From: Thermohalobaculum sp039822785
Lineage (GTDB): Bacteria > Pseudomonadota > Alphaproteobacteria > Rhodobacterales > Rhodobacteraceae
Length of the DNA stretch: 64,000 nt
Assembly: GCA_039822785.1 (NCBI GenBank)
Contig: JBCBMO010000004.1
Span: 62,001-126,000 of the forward strand
Direction: 5' to 3'
Part shown: piece by piece, positions 44,826-52,104 of the stretch
How positions within the stretch are numbered: position 1 is the stretch's first letter
Layout: each line of letters opens with the position of its first letter
Made by a program: the position numbers and the translations under genes
Notes under the pieces: generated by a model
The model's database searches: none
What the model was told of the DNA's origin: nothing
What the model saw: the letters and a program-made list of their open reading frames with translations, nothing else

Positions 44826-45182
44826 ATGGATTCGGTCCTGCCCTTTGATTTCCCGGTGGAAACCGCACTGCGCCGCAGCATCGCGCTGGGTGCGCGCGCG
44901 AAGCGTAAGGCTGCCGATCTGCTGTTCGACCCGCGCCTGCCCATGACCGCCGTGTCGGGCGGCAAGCGCTATGGCGTGGTGCGTTTCGGCACGAGCGAGA
45001 TCGTGGTGGAGAGTGAGGGGCGCGCCCCGATGCGCGGGATCGTCGACCTCTTCGCCGGCGGGGAGCGTGTGGGCCGGCTGCTGGTGCAACTCGCCTGGCA
45101 GCGCGATGGCCGCTCGGGCTATGAGCTGAAGCGGCGCAGCCTGCTCCTGCCCTCGGGTGCCACGCCCCACGGTGCACGCTAA
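44826..45182 (+). CDS. Conserved-looking hypothetical protein
   Basis: A 118-residue soluble basic protein (LRRSIALGARAKRKAADLLF; GIVDLFAGGERVGRLLVQLA; GYELKRRSLLLP). I recognise no domain. ATG 44826 follows GGAGGTAGCGCGTC. It is divergent from creatinase and convergent with the dehydratase gene. Function unknown. Confidence 0.6.
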   Translation: MDSVLPFDFPVETALRRSIALGARAKRKAADLLFDPRLPMTAVSGGKRYGVVRFGTSEIVVESEGRAPMRGIVDLFAGGERVGRLLVQLAWQRDGRSGYELKRRSLLLPSGATPHGAR

Positions 45183-45194
45183 CACCGGTCCGGG

Positions 45195-46013
45195 CTAAGC
45201 CACCGTCCCTTCCATCGCCAGCCGGCCGTCCGCCGCCCTGACCCAAAGGCGCGCGCCATCGCCTGCCGCGGCGAGGCAGGTTTCGAAGCGCTCATCGGCG
45301 AAGACCGGGCTTACGGCGCGAAAGGAGAAATGGCCGATGAACCCCTCCGCGAACCGTTCGGGCAGGGCGGTCGTCGCCAGTTCCAGCATCAGCGTCGCCA
45401 GCAGCGGACCGTGCACCACGATGTCCGGATAGCCCTCCACGCTGCGGGCATAGTCGCGGTCGTAGTGGATGCGGTGGGCGTTGTAGGTGAGCGCGGAGTA
45501 GCGGAACAGATCCGCCGGACCCAGCTGCCAAGCCTGGTGCGCGGTCTCCTCCGCCGGGGCCGCGCGCGGCGGTGCGGGCGGCCCGCCTGGGGCGGGGTCT
45601 TCGCGGTAGACGAGATCCTGCCGCTCGCGCACCGCAACCCCGGCCGCGCCGGCGATCTCGTGATGCGCGGTGACGAAGGCGAGCGGCCCCGAACGCCCGG
45701 TCTTCTGCACCGGGGTCTGGGCGGTGCTGCGCCGTGTCGCCGGCGCGCCAAGCGGCAGGGGGGCGAGGAAGTCGAGCGCGCCGCCTGCCCACATGCGCCG
45801 CGGCAGGCCGGTTTCCGGCAGCAACACGCCAGGGGCGGGATGCCCGTCGCGCCCCGTCTGGCCCACCGGCACGCTTTCGGGGAAGTAGAGCCAGTGCCAG
45901 AAGGGCGGCAGCGGATCGCCAGGCCCGGGCGACGGCCGGTCCAGCGCCAGCGCATCGATCAGCGTCGCCGCGGGCCAGGGCGCCATGGGATCTTGGCGCA
46001 GGGTCTCCTTCAT
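45195..46013 (-). CDS. HTD2/mesaconyl-C4-CoA hydratase-like acyl dehydratase
   Basis: A 272-residue double-hotdog protein. The C-terminal half contains DLFRYSALTYNAHRIHYDRD, followed by HGPLLATLMLELA; these fit the fungal HTD2 and bacterial mesaconyl-C4-CoA hydratase (Meh) group, with the N-terminal half GHPAPGVLLPETGLPRRMWAG as the first hotdog. It may hydrate or dehydrate 3-hydroxyacyl-CoA; the substrate is open. ATG 46013 has RBS-like AAGG upstream. Confidence 0.82.
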   Translation of the reverse strand: MKETLRQDPMAPWPAATLIDALALDRPSPGPGDPLPPFWHWLYFPESVPVGQTGRDGHPAPGVLLPETGLPRRMWAGGALDFLAPLPLGAPATRRSTAQTPVQKTGRSGPLAFVTAHHEIAGAAGVAVRERQDLVYREDPAPGGPPAPPRAAPAEETAHQAWQLGPADLFRYSALTYNAHRIHYDRDYARSVEGYPDIVVHGPLLATLMLELATTALPERFAEGFIGHFSFRAVSPVFADERFETCLAAAGDGARLWVRAADGRLAMEGTVA

Positions 46014-46052
46014 CCTTGCCTAGCGCCCCTCACCGCTGTCATTCAGGCGCGC

Positions 46053-46445
46053 ATGACCACCGCCGTTGTCCGCGCCCTCGATCACCTGGTTCTGACCGTT
46101 GCCGATATCGCGGCGACGGTCGAGTTCTACACGCGCCATCTGGGGATGGAGGTGGTGGTCTTCGGGGCGGAGGAGCGGGTGGCCCTCAGCTTCGGCGCCC
46201 AAAAGATCAACCTGCACCAGGCAGGGGCCGAATTCGTGCCCCATGCGCGCGCACCGCTGCCCGGCAGTGCGGATCTCTGCTTTCTGAGCGACCTGCCGGT
46301 GGAGGCGATGAAGGATCGGCTCGAGGCGGCGGGGGTGCCGGTCGAGCTCGGTCCCGTGCCGCGAACCGGGGCCCGGCTGCCCCTGCGCTCGATCTACCTG
46401 CGCGACCCGGACGGCAACCTCATCGAGATCGCCAACGAACTCTGA
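46053..46445 (+). CDS. VOC (glyoxalase/bleomycin resistance) family protein
   Basis: A 130-residue VOC fold. LDHLVLTVADIAATVEFYTR and SIYLRDPDGNLIEIANEL bracket the two beta-alpha-beta-beta-beta modules; metal-type residues His (HLVL), His (INLHQ) and Glu (LIEI) are present. This pattern resembles the STM3117-like glyoxalase group. Specific substrate unknown. It ends 1 bp before the convergent hypothetical gene. Confidence 0.85.
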   Translation: MTTAVVRALDHLVLTVADIAATVEFYTRHLGMEVVVFGAEERVALSFGAQKINLHQAGAEFVPHARAPLPGSADLCFLSDLPVEAMKDRLEAAGVPVELGPVPRTGARLPLRSIYLRDPDGNLIEIANEL

Positions 46446-46787
46446 TCACCGCAGCAGCGCGTCGATCAGACCGACGACGCTGAAGAAGCCCGTACCGATG
46501 GTCAGCACGAACTGCAGCCCTGTGGCACCGTAGGCGACCATCTCGCCAAGGCGCGGCAGGCCCGTCAGAACCGCGCGCCGAACCAGCCAGATGTTGAGGG
46601 CCAGGATCCCGCCGGCGACGGCAACGCTGAGCAGGACCGCGCCGAAGATCGCGCCACCCGTGTTAAGCGCTTCCATCCCCTGCCAGCCGAGCCGGCCGAT
46701 GAGCGGCACGACCAACAGGTTGGCGATGACGAAGAGCGCGATGCGCCCCTGCCACCGCCGTGGATCACCTGCTGCTGCGCCGCTCAT
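46446..46787 (-). CDS. Hypothetical three-TM membrane protein
   Basis: A 113-residue hydrophobic protein with segments IALFVIANLLVVPLIG, AIFGAVLLSVAVAGGILALN and TGLQFVLTIGTGFFSVVGLI. No family recognised. It follows the SIMPL gene by 10 bp on the same strand and may be cotranscribed. Confidence 0.6.
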   Translation of the reverse strand: MSGAAAGDPRRWQGRIALFVIANLLVVPLIGRLGWQGMEALNTGGAIFGAVLLSVAVAGGILALNIWLVRRAVLTGLPRLGEMVAYGATGLQFVLTIGTGFFSVVGLIDALLR

Positions 46788-46797
46788 CCTCGGCCCT

Positions 46798-47538
46798 TCA
46801 TTCGATCGCGAAAGTGACGTGGATGCTGGCGCGCAGCGTGCTCTCGCCCGCGGCGATGGGCACCGAGCCGCTATCGGCCTCGGCCGCCATCGCCATGCGG
46901 GCCATGGGCCGCGGCCCCTGCGCGCCGCGCTCGCGGATCTGCAGCACCGGGCCCAGCGTCACCTCAGCGGCCTCCGCGTAGAGCGCGGCCCGACGGCGGG
47001 CGTCGGCCACGGCGGCACGCCGCGCCTCGTCCATGGCCGCTTCGGGGTCGGAGAGGGCGAAGCTGATGCCGCCCATGTTGGTGGCCCCCGCCCCCGCCAT
47101 CGCATCCAGCAGGCCGCCGAGACCGTCCAGGTCGCGGACCGTCACGCTGAGGATGTTGGAGGCGCGATATCCTTCGATCCGCGGCGGCTGGTCCTGGTTC
47201 ACCCGGCGGCTGTAGACGGGCGAGAGGTCGAGCCGGGTGGTCCGGATGTCCCGCTCCTCCACCCCCCGGGCGCTGAGCTCGGCCAGGATCGCGGCGGCCG
47301 CCTCCGAACTCGCGTCCAGCGCTTCGCGTGCCGTGCGCGCCTGGGCGGTGGCGCCCAGGCTGAGGCGCGCGATATCCGGCGTCGCGGTGCTGGTGCCGGT
47401 GCCGACGACGCTGATGATCTCCGCGTGGCGGTCACGCCGCTCCTGTGCCGCGGCCACCGTTGGCAGGGCCGTGGTCAGGGCCATCGCCGCGGCGGCGAGC
47501 AGGGCCAGGGTGGCGGGCGTCGGGGCAAGACGGATCAT
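46798..47538 (-). CDS. SIMPL domain (DUF541) periplasmic protein
   Basis: A 246-residue exported protein. The signal peptide (LALLAAAAMALTTALPTVAA) is followed by EIISVVGTGTSTATPDIARL, the SIMPL opening VxGxGxxxxxPD, and VEERDIRTTRLDLSPVYSRR. It is related to oxidative-stress defence protein OsiA/YggE. Start ATG 47538 is chosen over 47556 because CTGGAG lies 7 nt upstream. Confidence 0.88.
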   Translation of the reverse strand: MIRLAPTPATLALLAAAAMALTTALPTVAAAQERRDRHAEIISVVGTGTSTATPDIARLSLGATAQARTAREALDASSEAAAAILAELSARGVEERDIRTTRLDLSPVYSRRVNQDQPPRIEGYRASNILSVTVRDLDGLGGLLDAMAGAGATNMGGISFALSDPEAAMDEARRAAVADARRRAALYAEAAEVTLGPVLQIRERGAQGPRPMARMAMAAEADSGSVPIAAGESTLRASIHVTFAIE

Positions 47539-47608
47539 CGCGGTCTCCAGCATCAAGCGAGGGAAGGAACAGGACCCCTCATACGGGCAGGCACGACCGC
47601 CCCGTCGG

Positions 47609-48061
47609 TCAGGCCGGCAGACGGGCGTTTACCGCGTAGTCGAGGATCTGGACGACCTGCTCCGGCGTCTCGGCCACCGCATCGGCAGCGGCGTCCACTT
47701 CCTTGAGCGCATGGGCATGCTCGGTGGGATGCAGGATTACCAGCGATTTGCCGAGCGCCGAGGCGAAGCCCGCGTCGAAGGCTGCGTTCCACTGTTTGTA
47801 CTTCTCGCCGAAGCGCACGACGACGATGTCGGCCTGTTTGATCAGGGTCCGGGTGCGCACCGCGTTCACCCCCGCACCCTTGCGGTCATGCCAGAACTTG
47901 TCGTTCTCGGCCCCCAGGATTGCCACGCCGCAATCATCCGAGGCGCCATGATCGGTCACCGGCGCGGTAAAGCGGATCGGCAGGTCGGCGGCCTTGGCCC
48001 CGGCGACGATGCGCTCGCGCCAATCCGTGTGGATCTCGCCGGACAGATAGACGGTGAACAT
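47609..48061 (-). CDS. ytoQ: YtoQ family protein
   Basis: A 150-residue Rossmann-like protein. MFTVYLSGEIHTDWRERIVA and DNDCGVAILGAENDKFWHD-type sequence (here SDDCGVAILGAENDKFWHD) with FGEKYKQWNAAFDAGFAS match the YtoQ family, related to nucleoside 2-deoxyribosyltransferase-like folds. Function is unknown. RBS GGAGGGAG lies 4-7 nt before ATG. Confidence 0.88.
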   Translation of the reverse strand: MFTVYLSGEIHTDWRERIVAGAKAADLPIRFTAPVTDHGASDDCGVAILGAENDKFWHDRKGAGVNAVRTRTLIKQADIVVVRFGEKYKQWNAAFDAGFASALGKSLVILHPTEHAHALKEVDAAADAVAETPEQVVQILDYAVNARLPA

Positions 48062-48191
48062 GGGGCTCCCTCCGCTTTATGCGCGCCCTGCGCTTTGTCC
48101 TCGGGCTCCTACGACCCCCTCATCGGGCAATCAACCGCTCTACCGAGTTCTGCCGCAGGGCGGATATCTAGGCGTCTGCTGATGCCCGTTC

Positions 48192-49016
48192 TCACTCGGC
48201 GGCGGTCGAGGATTTCGGCTGCTCGCCCTCCAGCCCGTCCAGGCGGCGTTCGATTGCGTCGAGCTTCGACAGAACCGTGTGGCGGTAGTCGTCGGTGGCG
48301 GCGTTCGCCTCCTGCCCATGGGCGTCCTGCATCGAGTTCACGATGAGGCCGACCAAGAGGTTGACCACGGCGAAGGTCGTCACGGCGATGAAGGGCACGA
48401 AGAAGAGCCAGGCCTGGGGATGCACCTCCATCACCGGGCGGACGATGCCCATGGACCAGCTCTCCAGCGTCATGATCTGGAACAGGGTGTAGGCGCTGTC
48501 GCCCACGGTCCCGAACCACTCCGGATGGGTGGCCCCGAACAGCTTCGTCGCCATCACTGCCGCGACGTAGAAGATGATGGTCATCAGCAGAAAGACCGAG
48601 CCCATGCCGGGCAGGGCGCTGACGAAGCCCTCGATCACCCGGCGCAGGCGCGGCGCGGCGGTGATCAGGCGCAGCACGCGCAGGATCCGCATGGCCCGCA
48701 GCACGCTCAACCCCTCGCCCGCGGGGGCGAGGCTGATGCCGACGATGATGAAATCGAAGATGTTCCAGCCCTTGCGGAAGAAGCCCCAGCTCTGGGCGAT
48801 CAGCTTCAGCACGATCTCGACGACGAAGATGGCGAGGCAGATCTTATCGAGCGTCAGCAGGATCGGGCCGATGGCCGCCATGGTGGTCTTCGACGTCTCC
48901 AGCCCAAGGATGACCGCGTTGAAGAGGATGACGCCCAGGATCGCGTTGCGAAAGCGCGCATCCTCGGTGATCCGGATTGCCCAGGCCTTCACCTTCGTCA
49001 TCTCGATCCGCTGCAT
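48192..49016 (-). CDS. Bacterial voltage-gated sodium channel (NaChBac/BacNav type)
   Basis: A 274-residue single-domain channel. Segments S1-S4: AILGVILFNAVILGLETS; TLDKICLAIFVVEIVLKLIA; GWNIFDFIIVGISLAPAG; and the S4 sensor RAMRILRVLRLITAAPRLRR with repeated arginines. The pore selectivity filter is TLESWSM, the BacNav sodium-selective sequence, then S6 FFVPFIAVTTFAVVNLLVGL. The C-terminal coil DDYRHTVLSKLDAIERRLDG probably forms the tetramer bundle. ATG 49016 is chosen over the upstream in-frame Met because it begins the cytoplasmic helix (MQRIEMTKVK). Confidence 0.94.
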   Translation of the reverse strand: MQRIEMTKVKAWAIRITEDARFRNAILGVILFNAVILGLETSKTTMAAIGPILLTLDKICLAIFVVEIVLKLIAQSWGFFRKGWNIFDFIIVGISLAPAGEGLSVLRAMRILRVLRLITAAPRLRRVIEGFVSALPGMGSVFLLMTIIFYVAAVMATKLFGATHPEWFGTVGDSAYTLFQIMTLESWSMGIVRPVMEVHPQAWLFFVPFIAVTTFAVVNLLVGLIVNSMQDAHGQEANAATDDYRHTVLSKLDAIERRLDGLEGEQPKSSTAAE

Positions 49017-49154
49017 CCGCACTCTCCGCCGCTGCCCCGTCAGGCCAAACCACAGGGCCCGGCCGCCCACGGGGGGTAACCGGGCACCAGGCGGCGACCT
49101 TGGTCATGGTGCGAAATACGGTCGCGGGCGGGCGCGACAAGACGTCGAACGGAA

Positions 49155-49171
49155 CCGTTGGCGGCCAACGG
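49155..49171. terminator. Palindrome between two minus-strand genes
   Basis: CCGTTGGCGGCCAACGG reads as a 7-bp stem with a 3-nt loop. It lies 14 bp after the stop of the gene at 49186 and 140 bp upstream of the sodium channel gene. There is no T-run. It could be a terminator of the factor-dependent kind or an operator. Confidence 0.35.
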
Positions 49172-49185
49172 CCGCCGCCGCGGGG

Positions 49186-49917
49186 TCAGGAGCGCATGCG
49201 GACCTGACCCGATCCCATGTCGGTGAGCGCCGAGCGGCCGGTGCTGGACAGACTGCCAAGGCCATCGGCGCGGTCGAGCAGGGGAAACTCCTCAATCCGG
49301 CGCAGGCGGCGGTCTAGGCCGAAGTCACAGAGCAAGGCGATCGAGGACATCTCGCAGGAGGTCTCCAGCACCTGGGACAGCGCCTCTTCGAGCTTCGGCA
49401 ACACCATCTCTGCCTCGTCGGGCGCGAGCGGGTTGGTCAGCGGCACGCGGAAACCCGCGGGGGCAAAGGGTGCGGGCACGACGCCGCCCAGCGGCGGTGC
49501 GCGGTGCGTCATCGACGACATGGCCGGATAGGCGCGCGCCAGCCGGGCGTCGAGCAGGTTCATGAGGCCGCTTAACTCGACACTGGGCTTGGAGGGCGCG
49601 AGGACGATCTGGCGCTCCTCGTAGGCCAGTGTCAGCGGCGGCAGGGAGAAGGCCGTCAGTCGCTCCGACAGCAATTCCAAGACCGTGATCAACGGCCATT
49701 CCCCGAGGCCGCCATCGGCAACCAGCCGCCCGGAGAGCGGCGCGAAGAGCCCGTTGCGTGGGGTTGTCGACGGCGCCAGGAGCTTCGCCAGAAGCGGATC
49801 CGACGGGCAGAAATCGCCCAGATCCGGGTCATAGCCCGTCAGCGCGCGCCCAAGATCCGACAGGGCGCAGTCCGCGGACGGCAACCACGCCACGTAGTAG
49901 GAGTTATGCGTGTTCAT
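49186..49917 (-). CDS. Hypothetical soluble protein
   Basis: A 243-residue protein starting NTHNSYYVAWLPSADCALSD. It has no signal peptide or membrane segment. The alternation of hydrophobic strands (PLTLAYEERQIVLAPS; SIALLCDFGLDRRLRRIEEF) is vaguely like 2H-phosphoesterase/DUF1045 folds but the HxT motifs are not visible. ATG 49917 has GAGGGG 7 nt upstream. Function unknown. Confidence 0.6.
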   Translation of the reverse strand: MNTHNSYYVAWLPSADCALSDLGRALTGYDPDLGDFCPSDPLLAKLLAPSTTPRNGLFAPLSGRLVADGGLGEWPLITVLELLSERLTAFSLPPLTLAYEERQIVLAPSKPSVELSGLMNLLDARLARAYPAMSSMTHRAPPLGGVVPAPFAPAGFRVPLTNPLAPDEAEMVLPKLEEALSQVLETSCEMSSIALLCDFGLDRRLRRIEEFPLLDRADGLGSLSSTGRSALTDMGSGQVRMRS

Positions 49918-50159
49918 CGGCCACCCCTCTTTGATATCGCCCACACCCGTGTCGTGCAGAGGTGAGCACGTCGGCAAAGGCCGTCTCTGTGACGATCCTC
50001 ACATTTTGTCAGAGCTTTCGCCGTCGAGAGGCGTCCCCGCTCTGTGGGATGCGAGTCACTGTTTAGTGAGAAATTTACCGCACCCTTTCACTGCAGAAAC
50101 GTACGCGTATATACCGGCTCTGTCGGCAACGACCGACATTCCGCTTTGGAAACGAAACC

Positions 50160-50606
50160 ATGTCGCAGCAGTACCTTGACTATAATAATCTGGCACATCG
50201 TCTCAGGTGTGTTTTCCCCGTCGCCGCGCTCGCTCTGGCTGCTGCGTTGCCGGCTGCCGTTGCGGCAGGGCCGCACGGCGCGGTGGAGGGGATATGGCAA
50301 ACCGCGCCGCGGGACAACGGCGCCTATCTGTCCGTGAGAATCGAGGCCTGCATCACCGATCCGGCCGCCGTCTGCGGCACCGTCGTCGGCAGCCACAATG
50401 GCGCGAAGGCGGAGTTTGTGGGCGATCCGATCCTGGTTGGCATGAAGCCCGCCGGCCACGACGCCTGGGACGGGGGCGAGATCATCCGGCCGGGCCGCGG
50501 CACACGCTACGCCAGCAAGCTGCGCCTGATCGATGAGGGGCTCGAGGTACGCGGCTGCGTGGCCGGTGGGTTGTTCTGCGGCGCCCAGATCTGGACGCGC
50601 CCCTGA
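50160..50606 (+). CDS. DUF2147 domain exported protein
   Basis: A 148-residue protein. After an N-terminal leader (FPVAALALAAALPAAVAAG), the DUF2147 pattern appears: GIWQTAPRDNGAYLSVRIEA, CGTVVGSHN, DGGEIIRPGRGTRYASKLRL and EVRGCVAGGLFCGAQIWTR. The family is periplasmic or lipid-exposed with unknown role. The 240 bp upstream is comparatively AT-rich (for example ACTGTTTAGTGAGAAATTTA at 50058) and presumably holds the promoter. Confidence 0.85.
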   Translation: MSQQYLDYNNLAHRLRCVFPVAALALAAALPAAVAAGPHGAVEGIWQTAPRDNGAYLSVRIEACITDPAAVCGTVVGSHNGAKAEFVGDPILVGMKPAGHDAWDGGEIIRPGRGTRYASKLRLIDEGLEVRGCVAGGLFCGAQIWTRP

Positions 50607-50627
50607 GCCTCTGACACACCGCGGGGC

Positions 50628-51488
50628 GTGACGGCTCTCGGTTTTCTCCACCGCCCCGATGGCGCCAAAACGCCCCATGGTCCCGGGGCGCCGATCGCCG
50701 TTCGACAGGCCGGGCCGGGCGATGCCCCTGCCATCCTCCTCCTGCACGGCTGGTTGCAATCCTCCGCCGTCTTTCAGAAACAGCTCGCCGGGCCCCTCGC
50801 CACGCGATGGCGGCTGATCGCCCCGGACTTCTCGGGTCACGGGGCAACGCCGCTGATGGGCGATGCCGCGACCATCGCCGACGGCACGGTCTGGGCCCGC
50901 GACATCGCGGATGTGATCGGGGCGCTCGGGCTTCGGCGCCCGGTCCTGGTGGGCTGGTCCATGGGCGGATGGGCGATCGGCGACTACCTCGCGCGGCACG
51001 GGGCGGGAGCGTTGGGCGGTATCGTGACCATCGGTAGCCTCGCGCGGGTCGGTGCCCCCGCGGATCCGGCGATGATGGCCAAGCGCAAGGCCGATGTGCG
51101 GGCGGAGGGGATGTTCGACCCCGATCCCGCGGTGCAGATCGAGGCTGCGATCACCTTCGCCCGCGCCATGACCGCCGCCCCGCTCTCCAAGCGGGATCTC
51201 GCTTTTCTCGTGGCGCAGATGATGGCCTGTACGCCCGCGGTGCGCCGGGCCGCCCGCCTGCGCGATGCTGATTGGCGCCCGGCCTTCGCTGCCGCCGCCG
51301 CGCTGCCAAGCCTCGTCATCCAGGGCGGGGCGGAGCGGGTTTGCCTAGCCCCCATGGCGGAGGAGACGCGGGCGGCACTGGCGGCAGAGATGCTGACGAT
51401 CCCCGGCGCCGGGCATATGCCTTTCTGGGAGCAATCGGCTATCGTCGACGCAGTGATCGATCGCCTTGCGGAGGCAGTGCACCCATGA
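50628..51488 (+). CDS. Alpha/beta fold hydrolase
   Basis: A 286-residue alpha/beta hydrolase starting at a GTG. ILLLHGWLQSSAVFQKQLAG supplies the oxyanion HGW, LVGWSMGGWAIGDYL the nucleophile elbow GWSMG, and IPGAGHMPFWEQ the catalytic His. The Asp is likely at VIQGGAERVC, where the usual Asp appears replaced by Ala or Glu; this may shift the acid to another position. Substrate unknown. It overlaps the next gene by 4 bp. Confidence 0.85.
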   Translation: MTALGFLHRPDGAKTPHGPGAPIAVRQAGPGDAPAILLLHGWLQSSAVFQKQLAGPLATRWRLIAPDFSGHGATPLMGDAATIADGTVWARDIADVIGALGLRRPVLVGWSMGGWAIGDYLARHGAGALGGIVTIGSLARVGAPADPAMMAKRKADVRAEGMFDPDPAVQIEAAITFARAMTAAPLSKRDLAFLVAQMMACTPAVRRAARLRDADWRPAFAAAAALPSLVIQGGAERVCLAPMAEETRAALAAEMLTIPGAGHMPFWEQSAIVDAVIDRLAEAVHP

Positions 51489-52093
51489 CCCGGATACCCA
51501 AACGCTCTGCCCTCGGCCTGGCCGCGGCACTGATCGCGACGCCGGCGCTCGCCACCTGCCCCAGCGGGGCGGATCTGGCCACCGGCATCACCCTGTCGCG
51601 CAGCGCACCGGCCTATGAGACCTACTACGAGCGCAGCGACGGGCGCCTCACCGAGGTTCGCCGTGCGACGCGGGGCGACCAGACGCTCGAGGTGACCCAG
51701 CGCTTTCAGCACCACCTGGCCCCCTGGGTGACCGAGCAGCCCGGCGGGTCGCTGGAGTTTCGCTACGACGGCGAGGTCAGCGAGCTCAATAACCTCAAGG
51801 CGAGCCGCCAGTGGACCTCCTCGCTGACGGTGCTGCAGAACGGCGAGCCGCTGACCACCGGACAGCGCACCGTGAGCATGATCGACGAGGGGCAGATGGC
51901 GGTGGGCGGCTGCCTCTATCGGATCTGGGAGGTCGGGACGACAACGCGTCTGCTGACCGGGGCCGTGGTCGGGTATCGCCAGTACTACTCCCCGACGCTC
52001 GGCCTGGTGCTGCGGTCGATCCAACTCGATGCCCGGGGCGAGGCCGTGAGAGAGGTCCGGTACGACACCATCACGGCAGGTCGGGCGGAATAG
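51485..52093 (+). CDS. Hypothetical periplasmic protein
   Basis: A 202-residue protein with signal peptide KRSALGLAAALIATPALATC, possibly ending at Cys24. The remainder is beta-rich (LEVTQRFQHHLAPWVTEQPG; AVVGYRQYYSPTLGLVLRSI). No domain recognised. The ATG overlaps the hydrolase stop (51485-51488), which suggests one operon. Confidence 0.6.
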   Translation: MTRIPKRSALGLAAALIATPALATCPSGADLATGITLSRSAPAYETYYERSDGRLTEVRRATRGDQTLEVTQRFQHHLAPWVTEQPGGSLEFRYDGEVSELNNLKASRQWTSSLTVLQNGEPLTTGQRTVSMIDEGQMAVGGCLYRIWEVGTTTRLLTGAVVGYRQYYSPTLGLVLRSIQLDARGEAVREVRYDTITAGRAE

Positions 52094-52104
52094 CGGCCTC
52101 CGCC

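Noticed and set aside
48095..48175. tRNA-like stretch on the minus strand (CTCGGTAGAGCGGTTGATTG, then GGGGGTCGTAGGAGCC)
   Set aside because: D-arm-like and T-arm-like words occur, but there is no acceptor stem, no GTTCRA T-loop and no proper anticodon stem. It lies in the ytoQ leader and may be a decayed tRNA fragment at best.
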